Below the pieces are notes generated by a model that was given only the letters and a program-made list of their open reading frames with translations, ran no database searches and was not told the DNA's origin. Below, piece by piece: positions 1-6,316 of a stretch of 14,847 bases of DNA (the stretch's first letter is position 1; every line of letters begins with the position of its first letter). The translations under genes and the position numbers were made by a program. Origin of the DNA: CAYVUM01 sp964619055 (GTDB lineage Bacteria > Pseudomonadota > Alphaproteobacteria > Rhodospirillales > Defluviicoccaceae); the NCBI GenBank assembly GCA_964619055.1, contig CAZUDB010000067.1, forward strand, positions 1 through 14,847. The letters run 5' to 3'.

Positions 1-748
1 TATGACGGCGGGCAGGAGATCGCCGAGTATAACGCCGGCGGCCTGAGGGCGCGCTTTGTTTACGGCCCCCGGGGAGACGGCCCCCTTTGCGCGCCTCGAT
101 GCCTTGGGCTCGCGGTTGATCTTCCACACGGACGCGCTGGGTTCGGTGGTGACGGCCAGCACGATCACCGGCCAGGCCGTTGGGGCGTTTGCCTATGGCC
201 CCTACGGCGAGGGCACCGACAGCGATGCGATGACGGCGGACATGCCGTTCCGTTGGGCTGGGGCACGCTTCGATGCCGAGACGGGCCTCTATTACATGCG
301 CGCCCGCTATTACCACCCGGACTTGGGCCGGTTTCTGTCCTTCGACCCCATCGGCTATGCGGACGGTCCCAACCTCTACGCCTACGCTCTCAACGACCCC
401 GTCAACTTCATCGATCCGACGGGATTGGTCGCGGAGTTTGCCTCCGGCGTCGGCAATGACGGGTGGGTCTTGGCCAAGGAGTATGGGCCCGCTGCTGGCG
501 AACTCCTCGTGGATTTCACGCCCGTCGTCGGTGACTTTAAGGGCTTCTATGATGCCTACCAAGATCCAACGCCTGTCAACATCATCGCAGCCGGCGGTGG
601 CATGGTCCCAGGTGCCGGAGATGCCATTGCTAAAGGGCTCAAGAATATTGATAATATTGTCGATGGTGTTCGAGTCGCGTCGGACTTCATCGACGTAACG
701 AAGAAGCGATCAGGACCGCCGAACTTTAAGACAGATGTTGGAAAATAG
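1..748 (+). pseudogene. RHS repeat-associated core protein, 3' part, frameshifted
   Basis: This is the C-terminal part of an RHS polymorphic toxin, whose YD-repeat shell encases a variable toxic tip. The gene enters from the left edge in frame 1 (YDGGQEIAEYNAGG...FVYGP) and continues in frame 2 (FARLDALGSR, HTDALGSVV), so one extra base lies in the C5G4 run at 66-74. The TTG at 56 that opens frame 2 is therefore not a real start. The core hallmark runs from RYYHPDLGRFLSFDPIG (about 305-355) to NDPVNFIDPTG (ends about 424). After it comes a pre-toxin-like stretch with VVGDFKGFYDA and MVPGAGDAIAKGLK (about 524-642). Frame 2 stops at 746, but homologous-looking coding resumes in other frames (next entry), so the gene is probably inactivated. 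Base composition turns A+T-rich after about 640, as is usual for swapped-in toxin tips. The RHS call is certain; inactivation is likely unless the indels are sequencing errors. Confidence 0.85.
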
Positions 749-934
749 AATTTGAGAAAAATTTGTTGTCGAATGGTTTCAAAAAAAAATAGATAAACGT
801 GGTGTAATAATTTTGGAGAAGGTGACGCTAAATACACCATAAGGGATTTTTCTAAGTCGACAAATGGCTCAACAGCAGACGTGTACGTTGGCGGACAGCG
901 AAAAGCTAAAATACGTTTAGGGGAAGACCGATGA
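746..934 (+). pseudogene. Out-of-frame RHS toxin tip remnant
   Basis: Reading past the stop at 746 gives a coherent peptide spread over three frames. Frame 1 gives EFEKNLLSNGFKK (748-789), frame 3 gives IDKRGVIILE (789-818), and frame 2 gives GDAKYTIRDFSKSTNG, then TADVYVGGQRKAKIRLGEDR and a TGA at 932-934. Each switch needs one missing base: near 746, in the A9 run at 781-789, and near 820. The three losses sum to a codon and restore the original frame. The YTIRD...ST.G.TADV...KIRL pattern resembles tails I remember from RHS and other polymorphic toxins, but I cannot name the family or its activity. I read this as the ancestral toxin tip, decayed by indels in short A/T runs. Confidence 0.6.
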
Positions 935-1074
935 AGATTATAGGCAAGAAAAAATATATGGGGATAATTTCTCCTCAAATCGATAACTCGATCTATAAAA
1001 ACAAAGAAATTCCAGAAATGATTTTTAAAAAAAGTTACGTTATTATGTGTTTATTACGTTTTATGAGTTATTGA
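931..1074 (+). CDS. Small lysine-rich ORF coupled to the RHS tip
   Basis: This is a 47-residue ORF beginning MKIIGKKKYMGIISPQ, in strongly A+T-rich DNA. Its ATG overlaps the TGA of the reconstructed toxin tip (ATGA at 931-934). An AGGGGA at 919-924 is well placed as a ribosome binding site, although it also lies in toxin-tip coding sequence. It ends 5 bases before the ATG of the next gene. There is no recognisable domain, signal peptide or membrane segment. It could be an intact short immunity-type protein, the displaced N-terminus of an immunity protein whose body now begins at 1080 after a frameshift, or a chance ORF. The overlap geometry favours a gene that once followed the toxin in the same transcript. 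Confidence 0.35.
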   Translation: MKIIGKKKYMGIISPQIDNSIYKNKEIPEMIFKKSYVIMCLLRFMSY

Positions 1075-1079
1075 TAGAT

Positions 1080-1544
1080 ATGTTTTATAACAATATAATA
1101 AAATATTTTGCAGAGACAAAAGAAAACGAATTCTGGCTGACGACTCTACGGCCCGACGCGGAACAATATTATTATAAATATTTTAGATTTTTTGGAACTT
1201 TTGAGTTTTCTTGCTCGGACACTTTTGAAGAGTATATTTCGGCTCTTAACGGCTATCCTAAAGAGAGCCCTAACAACGCACTCATGTACATCGGCGATGT
1301 TGTGCTTTTTTCTACTTATACCAATAAGTGGGTAGTTTATGGCGAACGTGACGCAGATATTGCTATATGCGCGTTTCAAGAAAAAGAGCTAATGGAATTG
1401 TTTGAAAAAATATATGGATCAGAAACCTTGGGTGATGTAAGAGAGGCAGCAGACTATGCGTATAATGCTGCGTTCAAGGATGGGTACAGTGATGACGAGA
1501 AAAATGATTTAATACAAGTGTTCTGTCACAACTATCGTGCATAG
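1080..1544 (+). CDS. Candidate immunity protein to the RHS toxin
   Basis: This is a 154-residue acidic cytoplasmic protein without signal peptide or membrane helix. It is rich in aromatic residues (FWLTTLRPDAEQYYYKYFRFF near the N-terminus, then ALMYIGDVVLFSTYTNKWVVYGERDADIAI as consecutive segments). Position just after an RHS toxin tip, the same low GC and the acidic composition all fit a polymorphic-toxin immunity protein, which would bind and neutralise the cognate tip in the cytoplasm. I chose ATG 1080. A GTG at 1047 would add 11 residues, and neither start has a clear ribosome binding site. The gene is open throughout, unlike the toxin before it, as would be expected of an orphan immunity gene kept for defence against siblings. 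The immunity role is inferred from context; I do not recognise the family with certainty. Confidence 0.6.
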   Translation: MFYNNIIKYFAETKENEFWLTTLRPDAEQYYYKYFRFFGTFEFSCSDTFEEYISALNGYPKESPNNALMYIGDVVLFSTYTNKWVVYGERDADIAICAFQEKELMELFEKIYGSETLGDVREAADYAYNAAFKDGYSDDEKNDLIQVFCHNYRA

Positions 1545-1722
1545 CGCTTTGATGGTTCTGGGTAAATAATAAGATTCTATTTAGTGTAATTGTTGTTTTG
1601 ATTTAACAAAAAGTTAATCTTCCGGCTGAGAATGCTGGTACAAAAAAAATAATTCTTTTCAAGCTTCTTATAGGCAGGTTTATGCATAAATAGAGTTCGC
1701 TGTGCAAAAAAGGATAAAGATC

Positions 1723-1926
1723 ATGAGGATAGTAGTCATCATCGGGCTTATATATACCTTTGTTGCGTTCTCCGTTTCTTCTTTAGCTGCGGCCACATCT
1801 CTAGAATACGTTTTTGACGATGTTGGCCGGCTGGTTCGGGTTGTTTACGATAATGGCATCGTGATCGAGTACAGTTACGATGGCGCCGGCAACCGGACCG
1901 TCTACGTCATAACACCAAGTTCGTAA
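1723..1926 (+). CDS. Small exported protein with a single YD repeat
   Basis: A 67-residue protein starts at ATG 1723, 8 bases after an AAGGA-like ribosome binding site (1710-1714). A GTG at 1702 in frame would add 7 residues but has no better site. Residues 1-24 form a signal peptide (MRIVVIIGLIYTF, then SLAAA), and the mature part is essentially one RHS/YD unit (YVFDDVGRLVRVVYDNG, then YSYDGAGNR). Short exported YD-repeat proteins of this kind occur near RHS loci; their role is unknown, and this one could be a spare shell module or the start of a dismantled RHS gene. Its TAA at 1924 is followed in the same frame by more coding-like sequence (1927-2070), so it may be the truncated 5' end of a longer gene. 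Confidence 0.6.
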   Translation: MRIVVIIGLIYTFVAFSVSSLAAATSLEYVFDDVGRLVRVVYDNGIVIEYSYDGAGNRTVYVITPSS

Positions 1927-2246
1927 AGCGCAGCAACAAGCGACAAGATCGCCGTCGTCGTTCGTGCGGATGCTCCCAATCTGCTCCGGACCATCGACAT
2001 TTTGCGCGAAAACCGGGACCTTCGCTTCGGTGTCGACCCGGTGCTCAACAACATTGGCGTGTGGGACTGGCAGGCCGATACATGCTTGCCGATGGGCAGG
2101 GCGCCGACGCTCGCTTAGTCTGGTTCCAGCCGGGCTTCACCAACAATCCAGGTGCTGACGGCCCGCCGCCGTTGGACGGCGGTTTGAGTCGTCTAGTCCA
2201 GGCCGGTCATGATTTCGCATTCCGGCCCGACAACAATCTCCATTAG
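1927..2246 (+). pseudogene. Unrecognised gene remnant with a frameshift
   Basis: Frame 1, the frame of the preceding YD protein, stays open after its stop and encodes SDKIAVVVRADAPNLLRT, then IDILRENRDLRFGVDPVLNN to about 2070, with the strong G/C third-position bias of real genes. Frame 3 then carries the same kind of sequence (GRYMLADGQGADARLVWFQ, PGFTNNPGADG, QAGHDFAFRPDNN) from about 2061 to a TAG at 2244-2246. A single missing base around 2071-2076 would join them. No start with a ribosome binding site is visible. I do not recognise the family. It is best read as the 3' remnant of a gene left next to the RHS locus. Confidence 0.4.
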
Positions 2247-2270
2247 TAACGTTGTTTCGTCACGGCCGAA
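2246..2270 (+). promoter_or_regulatory. Possible ECF-sigma promoter for the copper operon
   Basis: GTAACG at 2246-2251 is followed 15 bases later by CGAA (2267-2270), about 110 bases before the first gene of the bufferin-like operon. From memory, the Caulobacter SigF regulon, which includes bufferin genes, uses GTAACC-N16-CGAA, so this is one base short in spacing and one mismatch off. A second GTAACG lies at 2289-2294 without a good partner. This is speculative. Confidence 0.2.
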
Positions 2271-2377
2271 CACGCTCGCGCGAGCACTGTAACGTCCGAT
2301 TGGCCACGGTCATCAGACTGGGTACGAAAACACTTCGCTATGGTGCGGTATTGACCGGCCTAAAGGAGACCCAAACA

Positions 2378-2911
2378 ATGCTGAAGACCTTTCGGACGTT
2401 TGCAGCCGCCGGTGCGCTTGCAGTTCTCCTCGGTGGAACGGCGCTGGCTGGCCCGCAATATGTCGACGGCAGTGGCTATGCGGCCAGTGGCTACGACGTT
2501 GTTGCCTACTTCGATAAGGAACAAGCCCCCGTTGGCCAGAGCCAGCCGGCACCGACCCCTGGCAAAGCATCGATCACGGCCGAGCACAACGGAGCAAAGT
2601 TTGCGTTCGCCACGGAAGAAAACCGCGATCGCTTCCTGGCCGACCCAAACAAATATGCGCCTCAGTATGACGGACACTGCGCTTTCGGTGTCGCCAAGGG
2701 TGGCAAGGTGCCGGCTGACCCGCAGCTTTGGCGTATTGTCGATGGCAAGCTCTATCTTAACCTGCAGAAGTCGGTCGCCGAAATGTGGGAAGAGGATATT
2801 CCCGGCTTTATCACAGCGGCCAACGGTAACTGGCCCGGTATTGAAGACGATGCGGCATCCACCCGTCCGGTCCCCGAACTGCCCGAGGGCACCGCACCTC
2901 TGTCAAACTAA
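2378..2911 (+). CDS. Secreted YHS domain-containing protein
   Basis: A 177-residue protein starts at ATG 2378, ten bases after a strong AAGGAGA (2362-2368); the longer in-frame ORF from 2252 lacks a ribosome binding site and would bury the signal peptide. Residues 1-24 are a signal peptide ending TALA. The YHS region spans about residues 38-154: GYDVVAYFDKEQAPVGQ, then NGAKFAFATEENRDRF, YAPQYDGHCAFGVAKGG, WRIVDGKLYLN and IPGFITAANGNWPG. The only cysteine, C101, sits where the family keeps a Cys, or a selenocysteine in some members. YHS domains are linked to metal (often copper) binding. The gene is 70 bases upstream of the bufferin precursor on the same strand, so a periplasmic copper-handling role beside bufferin is a reasonable inference. 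The family call is firm; the function is not demonstrated. Confidence 0.9.
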   Translation: MLKTFRTFAAAGALAVLLGGTALAGPQYVDGSGYAASGYDVVAYFDKEQAPVGQSQPAPTPGKASITAEHNGAKFAFATEENRDRFLADPNKYAPQYDGHCAFGVAKGGKVPADPQLWRIVDGKLYLNLQKSVAEMWEEDIPGFITAANGNWPGIEDDAASTRPVPELPEGTAPLSN

Positions 2912-2981
2912 GTCCAGACAACCCAAATCTCTCGGTAAACCATCTTTGCTGACGTCAGTTTGACAGCCAAGGAGAATACAG

Positions 2982-3302
2982 ATGAAAAGCACGACGAGCC
3001 TGCTTGCCGCCGCTGCCCTTGTGTCGGCGGTGTCCGCCACCGTCTCTGCCCCAACCACAGCCGAGGCGCAAACCAAAGAGAAATGCTACGGCATTTCGCT
3101 AGCCGGCAAGAACGATTGCGCCGCCGGTCCCGGCACGACTTGCGCCGGCACCTCCACCGTGAACTATCAGGGTAATGCTTGGACCCTGGTTCCGACCGGT
3201 GATTGCGTGAAGTACGGCGCCGAAGGTGCGTCGGGTGACTTTGCATTGCCGGATGATCGCAAGGGTTCGCTGGAGCCGCTGAAGCGCGACCTGCCCGCAT
3301 AA
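2982..3302 (+). CDS. bufA: Bufferin-type precursor peptide (DUF2282)
   Basis: The 106-residue product has a signal peptide (residues 1-29, ending TTAEA) and a short mature part with exactly four cysteines, C35, C46, C54 and C75. They lie in the DUF2282 signature KCYGISLAGKNDCAAG, TTCAGTSTVNYQGNAW and GDCVKYG, and the protein ends in the conserved GSLEPLKRDLPA. A strong AAGGAGA (2969-2975) sits 6 bases before ATG 2982. DUF2282 proteins encoded with DUF692 and DUF2063 partners are the bufferins: ribosomally made peptides whose cysteines are converted to copper-binding thiooxazolones and which are exported to the periplasm to buffer copper. The downstream genes here are exactly those partners, so I assign bufA. 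Any modification of these particular cysteines is inferred from the family. Confidence 0.9.
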   Translation: MKSTTSLLAAAALVSAVSATVSAPTTAEAQTKEKCYGISLAGKNDCAAGPGTTCAGTSTVNYQGNAWTLVPTGDCVKYGAEGASGDFALPDDRKGSLEPLKRDLPA

Positions 3303-3313
3303 TAGTGGGGGTT

Positions 3314-3337
3314 GCCCGGGTCGTTCGCGACCCGGGC
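3314..3337 (+). promoter_or_regulatory. UUCG-loop stem-loop between bufA and bufB
   Basis: There is a perfect 10-base-pair stem, GCCCGGGTCG / CGACCCGGGC, closing a TTCG loop, 11 bases after the bufA stop. No T-run follows, so it is not a classical terminator. As a very stable RNA hairpin inside the operon it could protect the bufA message or damp read-through into bufB and bufC, giving more precursor peptide than enzyme. Confidence 0.6.
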
Positions 3338-3406
3338 CCATCCCACCCTTCGCAAAGGCCGGCCGCGACACCGCCGCACGCTCCAACAGCCCTTTCAAAG
3401 AAAACG

Positions 3407-4282
3407 ATGCCCACCGCCGCGATCCGATCAGCGCTGCCTGCCCGTGCTGGTGTGTGCTTCAAGCATCACCATTGGCCGGAGATCGAGGAGACCGAGCCGG
3501 ACGTGGGATTCTTCGAGGTCCATGCCGAGAACTACATGGCGGACGGTGGCCCGCCACATCGGATGCTTGAGGCATTGCGGGCACGATGGCCGCTGTCGCT
3601 CCACGGCGTTGGGCTCTCGATCGGCGGGGAGGAGCGGCTCGACCGTCTGCACCTCAGCCGGTTGCGGGCGTTAATCGAGCGGTACGAGCCGTCCACTTTC
3701 TCGGAGCACTTGGCTTGGTCGAGCCACGCCGGGACGTACTTTAACGATCTGCTGCCACTGCCGTACACGCCGAAGACCGTCGCGCGGGTCGCGGCGCATG
3801 TGGACGAGGCGCAGCATGCGCTCGGACGCCGGCTGCTGCTGGAAAATCCGTCAGCCTACATTGCGTTCGAGGGCACGACGATGGCCGAGACGGATTTCTT
3901 GGCCGACGTTGTTCAACGGACTGATTGCGGCCTGCTGCTTGACGTCAACAATGTCATGGTCTCGGCCGTTAACCAGGGCTTTGATCCCTTTGCCTACGTT
4001 GATGACTTTCCCATCGACCATGTGGGCGAGATCCACCTTGCCGGCCACGCCATCGAGCGTGGGGCGGATGGTGGCCAACTGTTGATCGACACCCATGACC
4101 GAGCCGTCGATCGGGATGTTTGGCGACTCTATCGCCATGCCGTTGCCCGCGCGGGGCCAACGCCGACGCTGATCGAGTGGGACAACGACGTGCCTGCGTT
4201 CGCGGTTCTGGTCGCTGAAGCGGAAACCGCTGACCGGGTGCTGGCGGAGCACCAGCGTGAACGCCATGCTCGCGCTGTCTAG
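3407..4282 (+). CDS. bufB: DUF692 bufferin maturation enzyme (MbnB-like)
   Basis: This is a 291-residue cytoplasmic TIM-barrel protein of the DUF692/MbnB family, of usual length. MbnB-type enzymes are multinuclear iron oxygenases that convert precursor cysteines to oxazolone/thioamide or thiooxazolone groups. Metal-ligand-like motifs are present in family order: GVCFKHHH (15-22), VHAENY (38-43), LHGVGLS (65-71), SEHLAW (99-104), LLENPS (144-149), LLDVNN (177-182), EIHLAGH (208-214), DTHD (228-231) and IEWDND (256-261). I start it at ATG 3407; an in-frame GTG at 3305 would run through the inter-gene hairpin and is rejected. No strong ribosome binding site precedes 3407, which would fit lower expression than bufA. 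Its last 26 bases overlap bufC. Confidence 0.9.
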   Translation: MPTAAIRSALPARAGVCFKHHHWPEIEETEPDVGFFEVHAENYMADGGPPHRMLEALRARWPLSLHGVGLSIGGEERLDRLHLSRLRALIERYEPSTFSEHLAWSSHAGTYFNDLLPLPYTPKTVARVAAHVDEAQHALGRRLLLENPSAYIAFEGTTMAETDFLADVVQRTDCGLLLDVNNVMVSAVNQGFDPFAYVDDFPIDHVGEIHLAGHAIERGADGGQLLIDTHDRAVDRDVWRLYRHAVARAGPTPTLIEWDNDVPAFAVLVAEAETADRVLAEHQRERHARAV

Positions 4283-5018
4283 CCCTCAGGCGGTGATGGC
4301 GGCAGCGCTTTTGGATCCCGAGCAACCGGGGCCGGGGGACGGGCGCTTTGCGGTCCATCGCAACAACGTCGTTGCCGGGTTGATCAAAGCGCTTGCTGAG
4401 ACCTTCCCGGCAATCAAGGTGTTGGTGGGAGATGCGTTCTTTGACGCCGCGGCCGGCGTGTTCGTTCGCCAGCATCCGCCGACGAGTCCGGTGCTGATCA
4501 ACTGGGGTGGCACTTTCCCCGATTGGATCGCCGGTTTTCCGCCTGCAGCGTCCGTGCCGTATCTCGGTTGCGTCGCGCGGCTGGAATGGGCGTGGTCTGA
4601 AGCGTTCAATGCAGCCGAAGCAGAGCCGTTGCGGGCCAAGGTTCTCGCGGGTGTTGCCGAAGCCGCGCTTCCGACCCTGCGCCTTCGGTTGCATCCGTCC
4701 TTTCGCGTGGTTGCCTCACGCTTTCCGGTTGCGAGCCTATGGGCTGACGTAACGAAGCGTCGTCCGGACGGCGACCGGGCGACGCCCGTCGATCTCGCCA
4801 ATGCGGAAACGGCGCTGTTGGCCCGACCCCATGACGTCGTGACTGTTCGTGTCATTTCACCGGCCACGTCCGTGTTTCTTGATGCGCTTATCCGCGGACT
4901 ACCATTGGGGGACGCGGTCGAGATGGGAATGACCATGCCGGACTTCGATGTAGCGGCGCAGATCGCAAGCCTGTTCGATACGGGCCTTGTCGTCGGCGTC
5001 GCCGACCAGGGGAGCTAA
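4257..5018 (+). CDS. bufC: DUF2063 bufferin maturation partner (MbnC-like)
   Basis: This 253-residue protein is of the DUF2063 family. Its N-terminal conserved region (residues about 13-118) contains RFAVHRNNVVAGLIKAL, a conserved TFPAIKVLVGDAFF, FVRQHPP, and PYLGCVARLEWAWSEAFNA. The family partners DUF692 enzymes in methanobactin and bufferin pathways, where it helps recognise the precursor and completes the active complex. The start is GTG 4257, 7 bases after CGGAG (4245-4249) and inside the bufB end, a typical translational coupling; ATG 4266 is the alternative. The C-terminal half (about 140-253) is less conserved. No signal peptide, so it acts in the cytoplasm with the DUF692 protein. 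Confidence 0.88.
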   Translation: MNAMLALSSPQAVMAAALLDPEQPGPGDGRFAVHRNNVVAGLIKALAETFPAIKVLVGDAFFDAAAGVFVRQHPPTSPVLINWGGTFPDWIAGFPPAASVPYLGCVARLEWAWSEAFNAAEAEPLRAKVLAGVAEAALPTLRLRLHPSFRVVASRFPVASLWADVTKRRPDGDRATPVDLANAETALLARPHDVVTVRVISPATSVFLDALIRGLPLGDAVEMGMTMPDFDVAAQIASLFDTGLVVGVADQGS

Positions 5019-5021
5019 TTG

Positions 5022-5636
5022 ATGACTGGTTTTCTGGACCAACTAGGCCGTCTTTCCGATGTCGTTGCCCGTGGCTATGGCCGCGTTTTTGGCGCCATCG
5101 AGGACGCCTTGGACGGCTGGTTTCTTGGGCTTACGGCTCGCTTGACCTTTGCTGCCGTCCTCCTAGGCTACTACTGGAACTCCGCTCTCACCAAGATCGA
5201 GCCGGGCTTCTTCGGGTTCCTGTCGATCAGCGATGCCGCTTACTTCCAGATTATTCCGCCCATCGTCGAGCAATACGGATATGACGCCTCCGCCGTGCCG
5301 ATCATCCCTTGGGGTTTTATTGTGGCGCTCGGCACCTATGCAGAGTTCATTCTTCCTGTGCTCATCGTGCTCGGCTTGTTCACACGCCTCGCTGCGCTCG
5401 GCATGATCGGGTTCGTTGTCGTTCAGTCCTATGTCGACATCGCATTCCACGGCGTGGATGAGACGACCATCGGCAGCTATTTCGATCGCCTACCCGATGC
5501 CGTCATTCTGGATCAGCGCGCACTCTGGGTGACGTTGTTCTTGGTGTTGGTGGTCAAGGGCGGCGGCTTGTTTTCCCTGGATGCCTTGTTGGGGTGGTGG
5601 CGCAGGCGCAGATTGCCTGGCCATACGCTGGCGTGA
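5022..5636 (+). CDS. DoxX-family membrane protein of the bufferin operon
   Basis: A 204-residue inner-membrane protein has four predicted membrane segments at about residues 34-52, 97-119, 122-142 and 166-186, ending in a basic tail (WWRRRRLPG). The DoxX features are the first-helix region LTFAAVLLGYYWNSALTKI and the third-segment region LGLFTRLAALGMIGFVVVQ. The ATG at 5022 lies 7 bases after AGGGGAG (5008-5014), 3 bases beyond the bufC stop; a TTG at 5019 is also possible. DoxX proteins are frequent fourth members of DUF2282-DUF692-DUF2063 operons, and a redox or export-linked membrane role has been suggested, but the reaction is not known. It ends the operon; no clear terminator follows. 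Confidence 0.88.
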   Translation: MTGFLDQLGRLSDVVARGYGRVFGAIEDALDGWFLGLTARLTFAAVLLGYYWNSALTKIEPGFFGFLSISDAAYFQIIPPIVEQYGYDASAVPIIPWGFIVALGTYAEFILPVLIVLGLFTRLAALGMIGFVVVQSYVDIAFHGVDETTIGSYFDRLPDAVILDQRALWVTLFLVLVVKGGGLFSLDALLGWWRRRRLPGHTLA

Positions 5637-5786
5637 GTGAACTAGGAGGGAGGGGCTGCATGATGTGCGTTCGCGGCCGGGCGTATCTGTGGAAACGATT
5701 AGGCCACGTGCAGTGGGATAGGGGGCGGTCAACCCTGGCGTTTTGACCTCAACCCCTGCCCGACGCGACCAAAATCACGCATTCGC

Positions 5787-5816
5787 TTGGCAACCCATTG
5801 TTTTCTGGCCTAGAAG
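5787..5816 (+). promoter_or_regulatory. Possible irr promoter
   Basis: TTGGCA (5787-5792) and CTAGAA (5810-5815) are separated by 17 bases, about 40-50 bases before the irr start. The -10 match is poor, so this is only a candidate. The rest of the 5637-5853 gap shows no gene. Confidence 0.25.
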
Positions 5817-5853
5817 CGCACCTCCAAGGGTTGTCGAACGCCAGCGCGTTTCC

Positions 5854-5872
5854 CATAATGATTATCATGAGC
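5854..5872 (+). promoter_or_regulatory. Fur/Mur-box-like dyad over the irr start
   Basis: The 19 bases CATAATGATTATCATGAGC contain the perfect inverted repeat ATGAT-T-ATCAT and match the classical Fur box GATAATGATAATCATTATC at 15 of 19 positions. The dyad covers both candidate ATG codons of irr (5858 and 5867). It may be an operator through which a Fur-family protein, perhaps Fur/Mur or Irr itself, represses irr. Confidence 0.5.
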
Positions 5873-6295
5873 AAAAAGCGACCCTTCGCTCGGGTGATTG
5901 AGCTGCTGCGCGCCGCTGACATTCGGCCGACGCGTCAGCGTTTGGCATTGGCGCGGCTCCTGTTTGAAAAGGGGCATTGTCACGTCACGGCAGAAGAAGT
6001 GCACGAAGAAGCGTTGCGGGTCGGCATCGATGTGTCGCTGGCTACTGTCTACAACACCCTGCACCAGTTCACGGCGGCGGGATTGACGCGTGAAATCATG
6101 CCCGACGGAGCGCGATCCTACTTCGACACCAATGTCTCCGATCACCACCATTTCTTCTGCGAAAAGGACGGTCGTCTCGTCGACATCCCGGCCGATCAGG
6201 TGGTGGTTTCGGACTTGCCGGAGCCGCCGGAAGGCACTTCCATCGCCCGCATCGAGGTCATTGTTCGGCTGGAGTCGGACGAAAAATCTCTTTGA
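5867..6295 (+). CDS. irr: Iron response regulator Irr (Fur family)
   Basis: The 142-residue Fur-superfamily transcription factor has an N-terminal winged helix (RAADIRPTRQRLALARLLF at 15-33; recognition-helix part SLATVYNTLHQF at 57-68) and a dimerisation domain with the Irr hallmark triple histidine DHHHFF (residues 92-97) and the tail SIARIEVIVRL. In alphaproteobacteria Irr senses iron through haem and acts when iron is scarce. This protein lacks the N-terminal GCPWHD haem motif of the Bradyrhizobium protein, as do many Irrs, but keeps the HHH site. ATG 5867 gives a normal N-terminus (MSKKRPFARVIE); ATG 5858 would add three residues and TTG 5798 is implausible. No clear ribosome binding site precedes either ATG. 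An ICE-like Irr site lies just downstream in front of the rubrerythrin gene. Confidence 0.9.
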   Translation: MSKKRPFARVIELLRAADIRPTRQRLALARLLFEKGHCHVTAEEVHEEALRVGIDVSLATVYNTLHQFTAAGLTREIMPDGARSYFDTNVSDHHHFFCEKDGRLVDIPADQVVVSDLPEPPEGTSIARIEVIVRLESDEKSL

Positions 6296-6308
6296 ATGCC
6301 TGGCATTC
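6294..6308 (+). promoter_or_regulatory. Perfect 15-base dyad at the irr stop
   Basis: GAATGCC-T-GGCATTC is a perfect inverted repeat overlapping the irr TGA. Its one-base spacer makes it a poor RNA hairpin, so it looks more like a protein-binding dyad. GCATTC recurs at 6354-6359, beside the rubrerythrin -35. The binding protein is unknown. Confidence 0.35.
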
Positions 6309-6316
6309 GCTCGTAG

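Noticed and set aside
556..978. 140-codon minus-strand ORF opposite the RHS tip
   Set aside because: It overlaps the recognisable RHS pre-toxin and tip coding on the plus strand and has no recognisable domain.
1600..1619. Weak A/T hairpin TTAAC-AAAAA-GTTAA after the immunity candidate, as a terminator
   Set aside because: The stem is only five A/T-rich base pairs and no T-run follows, so it is expected by chance in such A+T-rich sequence.
1..2246. Insertion sequence or integrase causing the atypical base composition
   Set aside because: No transposase-like protein, terminal inverted repeats or target duplication were seen; RHS tip exchange explains the low-GC patch better.
2252..2377. Upstream extension of the YHS protein by 42 codons
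   Set aside because: The extension has no ribosome binding site and would place the signal peptide internally; ATG 2378 has a strong AAGGAGA.
3305..3406. GTG-initiated N-terminal extension of the DUF692 protein
   Set aside because: It runs through the inter-gene hairpin, lacks a ribosome binding site and adds a non-conserved low-complexity stretch.
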